A DNA stretch of 64,000 nucleotides from Castanea sativa (lineage: Eukaryota; Streptophyta; Magnoliopsida; Fagales; Fagaceae): assembly GCF_040712315.1 (NCBI RefSeq), contig NC_134023.1, forward strand, positions 32,977,088 to 33,041,087, written 5' to 3'. The position numbers and the translations under genes are program-made. Shown here piece after piece: positions 56,540 through 64,000 of this stretch. Numbering within the stretch: the first letter of the stretch is position 1; each line of letters begins with the position of its first letter. The notes below the pieces were generated by a model. That model ran no database searches, was not told where the DNA came from, and worked only from the letters and a program-made list of their open reading frames with translations.

Positions 56540-56859
56540 GCGTGTGTTTGGATAACTTAGCGTTTGCGTTTTGATGAAAAATTTCTGTGTTTTTTTTTTT
56601 TTTTTTCTTCTGCTGATGCACGGGTCAGGGGGGACAGTGGCTACTGTTCATGCACTGTGCATGAACAGTAGCCCCTTTTGCTGACTTTTCAGCACATTTG
56701 TGGGTCCCGTGTACTGTTCACGAGACCCACAAACTTCACTTTTCAGATTTTTTAAAATTAAAAATGGGACCCACGGCACTATTCACACATTTAAAAATTA
56801 TTTTGGTACAGTGTTTTCAGTTTTCAGTTTTCAGCAATAAGCTGTATCCAAACGGACCC
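56540..56859. mobile_element. MITE copy C (320 bp) inside CACTA
   Basis: It starts GCGTGTGTTTGGATAAC and ends GTATCCAAACGGACCC, and is nearly identical to copy A, including the block from CAGCACATTTGTGG to the end. Confidence 0.9.
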
Positions 56860-57194
56860 TTAAGCTGCTTTTGTCTAAACGTAGCTCTAAGCATTTGTTA
56901 AGCTGCGTTTACTAAGTACAGCTCCAGAGATATTGAGAAGAAAAAAAAAATTTGCAAAAATGGGGTGGAGAGCCGCATTTTTAAAAACACGGCTTAAGTC
57001 CTACCCACTTAAACACAGCCTCAACATCACAAAACGCAGCTTCAGGAGAGGTCTATAGCCGCGTTTTTCAAACGCATCTATACGTCCAGGGTGGAGCTAC
57101 ATTTTTCACAAACGCAGTTCAAAGCTCATCCTGTAGTTGCATTTTTGTAAAACACAGCTTAAAAACGTGGCTTAAAAACGCGTTTTTTGTAGTG

Positions 57195-57722
57195 GTTGGA
57201 GGAGTTGTGCTCTCTAAATTGTCCCAAGGTCTTGGATGAAATTAACGAAAAAAAGGCGAACATCAACAACATATTACATCAAGAGGAAATTTTTTGGCGG
57301 CAGCGGTCTCACTCTATATGGTTACCTGCTGGAGAAAAACACTAAGTTTTTACACTAGAGGGCCAGCCAACGCCGAAGCAAAAATCACATCACAGGTGTG
57401 TTTGACAATGAGGGGGTGTGGGGCACCACTAAGGAGAGTATTGCCAATATAGCCGAATCTTACTTTCAGCAGTTATTCACCTCAGCCTACTCGGCCAATG
57501 TTGATGCAATGCTAGTCTCAGTGGACAACTTAGTCACTCCCACCATGAATGCCACACTACTCCAAAGGTACACACCAAAAGAGGTTAGACTTGCATTATT
57601 TCAAATGCACCCACACAAAGCACCAGGACCTGATGGTATGTCCCATTTTTTCTTTTAGAAATTCTGGCACATAGTAGGGCCCGATGTTACAGCAGCTATT
57701 TTATCAGTCTTGAATTTTGGCC
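57195..57722 (+). pseudogene. LINE ORF2 linker and N-terminal RT, broken
   Basis: Read across the CACTA target (QRRLEELCSLNCPKVLDEIN) it continues from the endonuclease. FWRQRSHSIWLPAGEKH is a typical ORF2 linker (family form W-x-Q-R-S-R). YTPKEVRLALFQMHPHKAPG with PDG begins the RT. One stop follows at 57656-57658. It breaks off at the solo LTR in SVLNFG. Confidence 0.87.
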
Positions 57723-59931
57723 TATCATGCCCCGAATCCAACTATAAAGATAAGCACGCGACAACTGTCGCATGCATATAAAGTAAGCACCCTACAAGTG
57801 TGCAAGACCTTCTTAACAACTAAAATTTATCCTCAAAATTTAAATCAAATATATCCAAAATACCTCAAAATTATTTCTTTATGGATAGATCCCCAATAAT
57901 TTAAGAGCAACAAAATCCAAACCTCATATATATAATGCCAATTGGCCAATAAATATTAAACTATTAGAAGACCATCCAATCCCAAAATCACTAAGCTTCT
58001 TTTCTTGCTCACAACACAACATCAAAGTTCCCAAAACTTGCTATTCTTCACAATCTGAAACTGGAGGGGAAAAATGGGTGAGTTGACAACTCAATAAGTA
58101 ACCAAAATCCTAATAAGTTCTATCAAGCAATAGATCTGTAAAGTAATAAGATGAATTATGAGTCTTCAAAAGTTATGATATACTATGGGTTTTCAAAAAT
58201 AACTAAAGAAGTTTCATAGTCTTAAAATAATAAGTTGCAAATAGATCACATACTTTAATCTTACAAATATATCATAGATGGTTTGGAAAGTAGTCAATTT
58301 TTCATATATCAAAAGCTATAACTTACAATAAGTTCCAAAGATACATAAGCAGTTTTAATGACTCAAAATAGTTCAAAACATTTCCAAAGTCAAATATGTA
58401 GTTTTAAGGACTCAAAATAGTTCAAATATTCAAACGTAATTCATATTCTTAACAGTGTTATAACTATGGTCACACTATATCCTCGTGACTAGGCATCAGA
58501 GTACCAATGAATAACCCCTATTGGCTGGGTATCAGAGTACCAATGAATAACCCCTATTGGTTTGAGTATTAGAATACCAATGAATAACTCCTATTGGTTT
58601 GGGTATCAGAGTATCAATTAATACCCCCATTGGCTGGGTATCAGAGTCAAACATAGTCAGATTGTCCATAATCATATATATCAAATCATAGTTCAAATCA
58701 AAAAATATATCCGATTCAAATACATATATATATATATATATATAATCATATATTTAGTATTCAAATATATTTGTGATATTTCTATATTCTTTACTTTAAA
58801 TCAATATAGTTAAAAAACAATTAAATAAAATAAATCTTATATTCAATGCTCATATATATTTGTGAAAATTCTTTATTCTTTACTTTGAATCAAGCATGTA
58901 TATAAAAATCATATACTCAGTATTAAAATATATTTATAATACTCCTTTACTCGAAATCAGTAATACAATAAAAATAAAAATTCTAACAATTATAAACAAT
59001 TTTCAACTAGTTAAAAATACATTAAAATAAGCAAAATAAAACTCAATTAGAATAAGGTTACTTACCTCCAAAAGCTATTCCAAAATGAACTTTTCCCTAA
59101 CAATTCCTCCAAAAATCCTTAGATTTCACCTAAAACAATTTTACAAGTACCATTTACTCAATAATCAAATAATTTAAGAAGAACTTATAACAGTACCCAG
59201 CTAAAAGAGAAACTATTAAAAAAAACATGAATAATTTCCCACATATATACTTCCTTTACTTTCTGCCACCTGCCACCCTTAGCTCATTTTTGAGATAAGG
59301 ACAAAACTAGATACATGACTATATCATCTAAATCAAAGCACCTGGGCTTTTACAGATACACATTTTTTTTTTAAACTTGTCAAACCTTGACTCCATTAAT
59401 TCGGTACTATTCCTTTAATAAAGGGCTATGCAGAAACTTGTCTCACGAAGTCTACAAATCTGCAAATTCCATCTCTGTTCAACGCAACAAAAAGGCATAA
59501 ATAAAAATTAAGTTATTGAACATAGAAGAATCTGCAGTAACAGCGTCTAGTTTACCGAAAATAAATCCAAACTTTTCTTTGTTTGCATTTTTTAAAACTG
59601 TTGAATAATTAAATAGTTTCACTACTGGCCAAAATACCCACATAAAAACTACTCTAACAAATAAAGCTTAGATTTGACAAGAAAGAGATTCTTAGGCTCT
59701 TACCTCAATTATGCAGTCAAACCTTCTCTACTTGAGTATTTTGGGTAGTCTCCTCTCTCAAAACATCTGTCACTATACGCTGACTTAAATTAGACTATAT
59801 ATAGCTAGGGTTTCAACCTTATTTTCTAAAAAAAAACCCCTTAGAAGTACTAATTATAAAATTGACCCCATAAACAAATTTACTTAAATAGCCTTCCTTT
59901 TAATTTTTTAATTTTTTTTTCGGGTATTACA
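57723..59931 (-). mobile_element. Solo LTR, 2.2 kb, in LINE reverse transcriptase
   Basis: On the minus strand it begins TGTAATACCCGAAAA and ends GGGGCATGATA, where the last CA has become TA. The TSD is TGGCC (57718-57722) against TGGTC (59932-59936), 4/5. Removing it with one TSD joins SVLNFG to HMLKKMNYTHIVLIPKK in frame, exactly as LINE RTs read. It contains a 36-bp minisatellite at 58493-58653. There is no internal coding sequence. Confidence 0.9.
58493..58653. repeat. 36-bp minisatellite, about 4.5 units
   Basis: Units of the form GTATCAGAGTACCAATGAAT plus AACCCCTATTGGCTGG repeat with small changes. They lie within the solo LTR and were probably part of the parent LTR. Confidence 0.9.
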
Positions 59932-61713
59932 TGGTCATATGTTGAAAAAAATGAATTACACTCATATTGTTCTAATCCCAAAAAAGAATGACCAAAAGCA
60001 CATGGCTGACTATAGACCTATTAGTTTCAGAAATGTTGTGTCTCGCATTATCTCCAAAGTTATTGCTAACCTCCTAAAACTTATTTTGCCTAATGTCATT
60101 TTTGATGTTCAAAGTGCATTTGTTCCAAACTACTTAATTACTAACAACACTTTTGTAGCAAGTAAGTTGCTCCATAGGATGCGAAATAAGAGGAAAGGAA
60201 AGGTGGGACAAATGGCAGTCAAACTAGATATCAGCAAAGTCTATGATCGGGTGGAGTGGTCCTTTCTGAAAAAAATAATGGTGAAACTAGGTTTCGATCC
60301 AAGATGGGTTCACTTGGCTATGGAGACAGTTACTACGACTTCCTATTTGGTACTTATCAATGGGGAACCAAAGGGCTTCATTAATCCTTCAAGGGGTATA
60401 AGGTAAGGGGACCCCTTATCCCCATACCTATTCCTTTTGTGTACAGAAGGCTTATCTGCCCTATTTAGAACAACTGAGGAATAAATGGTGCTAAAGGGGA
60501 TCTGATCTAGCCAACAAGGGGTGAGCATCTCTCATCTCCTTTTTGTGGATGACAACCTCTTGTTTTGCCAAGCAACAGTGGGTGAATGCTGAAGATTGTT
60601 ACATCTCTTAGGACATGACGAAGATGCATCTGGCCAAGCAATCAGTAGGCTAAAAACCTCATTATTCTTTAGCAAGAACACGAGGCCTAAAATTAGACAA
60701 GTGATACAACAACTCCTAGGCGCAAGGGTGATGACGAATTGCGATAAATACCTCGGGCTGCTATGGCTAGTGGCAAGTCGAAGGTTAACACCTTTAAAGA
60801 CTTGTAGGAAAAGATTACCAAAAGAGTGATGGGGTGGAAGGAAAAATTCATCTTGAAGGTGGGGTGTGAGATTCTTACCAAAACAGTGTTACAAGGGATC
60901 CCTACATACTCGATGAGCATCTTCAAGTTGCCAAAATCCATGTGTGATAATATAAACTCCTTACTTGCCAAATATTGGTGGGGGCAAAATCATGATGAAT
61001 GGAAGATCCATTGGATTAATTGGAAGAAATTATGTACAACAAAGAAGGAGGGAGGAATGAGTTTTTGTGATCTCCACACATTCAACTTAGCAATGCTTGC
61101 AAAGCAAGATTGGCCGTTATTACAAGATAATCGGTCTCTGTTCTACCGGGTGTTTAAAGCATGCTACTTCCCACACTGCTCTTTTATGGAGGCTGAGCTA
61201 GGCAACAACCCATCCTTTGTCTGGCGTAGTTTCCTGGCAGCAAGGGAAATCATCAAAGAAGGGGCACGGTGGAAGGTTGGAAATGGCAAAAAAGTTGGAG
61301 TCTTCACCCACAGATGGCTATCCCACTCTCCAATGCTTTTGAATGAATTCTCACTAAACATGCAGGTTTGGGACCTCATAGACCAAGACACAAGACAATG
61401 GGACTGGGGAAAAATATACTTTACTTTTGCTCATCGAAGCCGCACTGAGATCATGTCCTTGTCACTTGACAACTTAAACTCAGGCCACTCTATGATTTGG
61501 AAGGAAAATAGAGCACAACAATTCACAGTCAAAACAACCTATCAAGTTGCTTTGTGCCTAAAGGATCACCCCAGGGCTGAACACTCAGCAGCTCAGACAC
61601 ATAGGGCTACGTGGAAGAAGATTTGGACCCTCAATGTGCCATCGAAAGTCCGAAATTTCATGTGGAGAGCCTGTTCAAACTGTCTCCCTACCCGAGATAA
61701 TCTACATCGGTGA
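59932..61713 (+). pseudogene. LINE reverse transcriptase and zf-RVT, broken
   Basis: ADYRPISFRNVVSRIISKVI, QSAFVPNYLITNN, VKLDISKVYDRVEWSFLKK and INPSRGIR followed by GDPLSPYLF are RT motifs. The catalytic box is intact as LLFVDDNLLFC (F-x-D-D). The thumb and a long frame at 60826-61713 follow, with VGCEILTKTVLQGIPTYSMS, WGQNHDEWKIHWINWKKLC and, at the end, WTLNVPSKVRNFMWRACSNC and LPTRDNL of the zf-RVT domain. Stops occur at 60404-60406, 60481-60483 and other places. After 61713 the next piece has CEMCRQHPETASHLLW. The RT would copy LINE RNA at a nicked target. Confidence 0.92.
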
Positions 61714-61866
61714 TGCGTGAAACTGGAACCAACATGTGAGATGTGCAGACAACACCCTGAGACGGCCAGTCACTTGTTGTGGACAAGCCCGTTTGCAAGG
61801 AATGTCCGGGCTCTGTTCAAGGGACATGCCCAAAATTTATATTGTTTATCTATAAAAAAAAAAAAA

Positions 61867-62332
61867 TCGTTAACATTAGCAAACTGTTTAGATTAGTGGA
61901 GAGCCAAAAGGGCGACATGATGAGAGAGAGAGTTCTCTCCTCTCAAACCTAAATTCCCACCCTACCACTAATACCTCCTCTCTCTACCCCCAAATCACGA
62001 CCACATACCCACCACGCCAAAGTCACATCCATCTCCAAAACACGTTTTCAAACATATGATGTCTTACACTGAAAATAGGGGGTCTAATAAGTGAACAAAT
62101 TTGCCTTAAAAATGAAGTTAAAGAAGGATAAACAATTTCTAATCTTGAAGTATCCTTTTTCTTATATGATGTTGGTTTGTTTGAATTTAATTCTTTCTAG
62201 TTTTAGCTAAACCATATGAATATCTGAGTTAATTAGTAGTAAGTACACACAGAAGAATGAAATTCAAAAATGCAAAATAAGCTTGATTGCACTGATAACC
62301 TAAAATTCACCATGAAATACACACACACACAC
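61867..62332. repeat. LINE flank with dispersed repeat
   Basis: Positions 61952-62054 match 15112-15212. The following block (TTACACTGAAAA, GTGAACAAATTTGCC) matches about 15840-15875. A (CA)n run lies at 62318-62334. There is no gene. Confidence 0.65.
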
Positions 62333-63026
62333 ACTAGCTTCTGAGCACGCGCTCATGTGGGTACTTAGAGGTTTTTCTATTTTTTCGGGTAAAAATTAAT
62401 AATTTGCATTTATTATAATTTAGAAATATATATTTTTTATTTTTCAAAAAAAATAATGATAAACTTTAGAGACAAGCCCTAACTATAATTTTTTTTTTTG
62501 AATGTAAAGGGAAAAAAAATTCTAAATTTTAGAAGTTCTCTTTTTGAATTCAAAATGAAATTTATTATTTGACATTTATGACCCTATTTCTAAATGAAGT
62601 TAGCCTTCATTAATGAGGGCATTTTTGAATCACATAAAAGTCCTATTGAAAGAGGAGAATTCTCTTATATATATACTAACCTTTGAGCATGTGCTCACAC
62701 ACGTGTTCAAAGGCTCTTCTATTGTTTTGGGTAAAGGTCAATAATTTTTATCTATTATAATTTAGAAATATATTTTTTTTTTTAATTTTTCAAACAAATA
62801 AAAAGGACAAACTTTTGGAAAGAAGCAGTAACTATAATTTCTTTTTTGAACGTGAAGGGAAAAAAATTCTAAATTTTAGGAATTCTCTTTTTGAATTCAA
62901 AATGAAATTTGTTATTTGACATTTATGACCCTATTTCTAAATGAAGCTACTCTTTATTAATAAGGGTACTTTTGAGCCGCAAAAAAGTCCAGTTAAAAGA
63001 GGAGAATTCTCTTATATATAATATAT
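62333..63026. repeat. Tandem direct repeat, two units of about 345 bp
   Basis: The units start ACTAGCTTCTGAGCACG at 62333 and ACTAACCTTTGAGCATG at 62675. Both contain TATTATAATTTAGAAATATA, GGGAAAAAAATTCTAAATTT, GACATTTATGACCCTATTTC and GAGGAGAATTCTCTTATATA. A third start, ACTAGACTCATTACACG, follows at 63027 but diverges. The type is not identified. Confidence 0.85.
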
Positions 63027-64000
63027 ACTAGACTCATTACACGTGTTTTGCGCATGTAATAATGCTTATTTATTTATTTGGCTTAGTATTGTAATGCTGA
63101 AAAGTGATATATAAATAACCGTGTGTATTTTTTTTAAATGAGGTAAGGTAACGTGAAATAATGTTTAAAAATGAGATAGAGAACCGTAAGAAATTGAAAC
63201 CTAACGAGACATTTGAATTTATTGATTGTGATAAGAATTGTGGTAAGTAAAAAAATTTGAGATTTGAACAAAAAAAAGTTGATATGCATTAGTGTGGATG
63301 GATGTGGATTTGTGATAAATGTATAGAATTTTGATAACAAAAATTTTGGAATGTTTTAAAGAACTAGAAAAAAACATAGAAATTTCGAGATAAGAATGAG
63401 TAGTTTTTACGTGAGCTAGTTGGTTTTTTTTTTTTTGGAATAAGTAATTTTGTATTTTTTTTTTTTGATAAAGATAATTGAAGTATTTGAATTCAAATAG
63501 ATAACAAATATAGATAGGAATCAGACATTTGAATACAAATGGGTGGTGAGAATAACAGCTAGTTTTTTTTTCCCCTTTTTTACGTGAAATAATATTACTA
63601 TTTTAGCTTTTTTGTAGGCAAAAAAAAATTAAACTAAATGGTTTGTTATTTCAGAAATTGTATGAGGATATTTTGGTACGCCAAAATTTGAAGACGAAAC
63701 AGGAAAATCATTTTATATCAAAGTATTAGTTTGCATTTCATTTCGGATTTGCTTATTTTACTAAAACTAAGAACTTTTTGCTGAAAGTATTGTAGATAAA
63801 AGTAAAAGTTAGCTGAAATAGTATAGTGGGACCGAATAGTACTAAAAAGTGCAGTGAGACCCATGAATACTGGAAAAAATAAGCTGAATAGAAAAATAAG
63901 TTGGTAAAAATAATCTTTGCCAAACGAATTTATATGATTAATCTTTGCCAAAAATAATCTTTGCAAAAATAATCTATATTTGTGCATTAATTATTTATAT
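63027..64000. other. AT-rich end of the window
   Basis: No gene is seen. A segment near 63825-63900 (AGTGGGACCGAATAGTAC, GTGAGACCCATGAATAC) looks like the interior of MITEs of the kind seen inside the CACTA element, but no termini were found. Confidence 0.5.

Larger units (their letters stand above)
52311..57194. mobile_element. Non-autonomous CACTA element, 4.9 kb (Pack-CACTA)
   Basis: The ends are CACTACAAAAAA and TTTTTTGTAGTG, flanked by the 3-bp TSD GTT (52308-52310 and 57195-57197). Both are the signature of En/Spm CACTA transposons. Dense subterminal repeats (52316-52725 and 56868-57190) of the type AACGCAGCTATAG and GCTGCGTTTTTAAA would be transposase-binding sites. No transposase gene is present. 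It carries a captured exon (54227-54435, minus) and three MITE copies. It sits in LINE ORF2. Confidence 0.95.
50310..61866 (+). mobile_element. L1-type LINE, nearly full coding content, split twice
   Basis: ORF1 (DUF4283 and zinc knuckle), endonuclease, RT and zf-RVT follow in the standard order of a plant LINE. A poly(A) run at 61854-61866 ends it. It is interrupted by the CACTA element 52311-57194 and the solo LTR 57723-59931. Taking out each insert with one TSD restores continuous protein similarity. The distal ORF2 part after 61810 seems deleted. Several stops show that it is inactive. Confidence 0.9.

Noticed and set aside
1..64000. tRNA, rRNA or snRNA genes
   Set aside because: I looked for typical conserved boxes while reading and saw none, but no covariance search could be run; a tRNAscan or Infernal run would decide.

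Overview
This is nuclear DNA from a flowering plant, most likely a woody eudicot. The genes have GT-AG introns and plant-type protein families. The rest is a dense mosaic of nested plant transposons: Ty1/copia, Ty3/gypsy of the Tat type, L1-type LINEs, hAT, Mutator-like, CACTA and Tourist-like MITEs. I cannot name the species. An oak-family tree would fit the style of repeats, but that is a guess.

Only two apparently intact protein-coding genes are visible. They are three-exon paralogues in the same orientation (12783-14544 and 34554-36970) that encode small ER-luminal proteins of the MESD/Boca chaperone family, each with a signal peptide and a C-terminal KEEL. The duplicated block also includes the promoter and the 3' flank. 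About 17-20 kb of transposons now separates the copies. Copy 2 alone has collected a 2.7-kb hAT-like element and a MITE in its promoter, a 604-bp hAT in intron 2, and a poly(A)-tailed retro-insert in its 3' UTR, yet its reading frame is intact.

Layout: 0.8-11.1 kb, a dead Myb/SANT-like gene split by a Ty1/copia element (2179-10482, minus). 11.2-12.3 kb, a solo LTR. 12.8-14.9 kb, MESD-like copy 1. 15.8-21.7 kb, a large inverted repeat plus a tandem duplication that holds a truncated LINE. 22.8-24 kb, a minus-strand LINE remnant. About 24.3-31.1 kb, a minus-strand Tat-type gypsy element with one LTR missing. 31.5-37.5 kb, MESD-like copy 2 and its insertions. 38.3-41.9 kb, hAT, MULE and MITE nests. 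42.2-47.3 kb, a long-TIR element that captured part of a SMXL/D53 gene and was later invaded by a gag-only gypsy element. 47.4-48.8 kb, hAT inside hAT. 49.3-50.1 kb, a solo LTR. 50.3-61.9 kb, a LINE interrupted by a 4.9-kb CACTA element (52311-57194), which carries a captured exon of a glycine-rich-protein gene, and by a 2.2-kb solo LTR (57723-59931). 61.9-64 kb, AT-rich repeats.

Target-site duplications (TSDs) were read directly for most insertions, which gives a relative order of events. The best candidates for something undescribed are the two gene-capturing DNA transposons (SMXL fragment and glycine-rich-protein exon) and the transposon-remodelled MESD-like duplicate.
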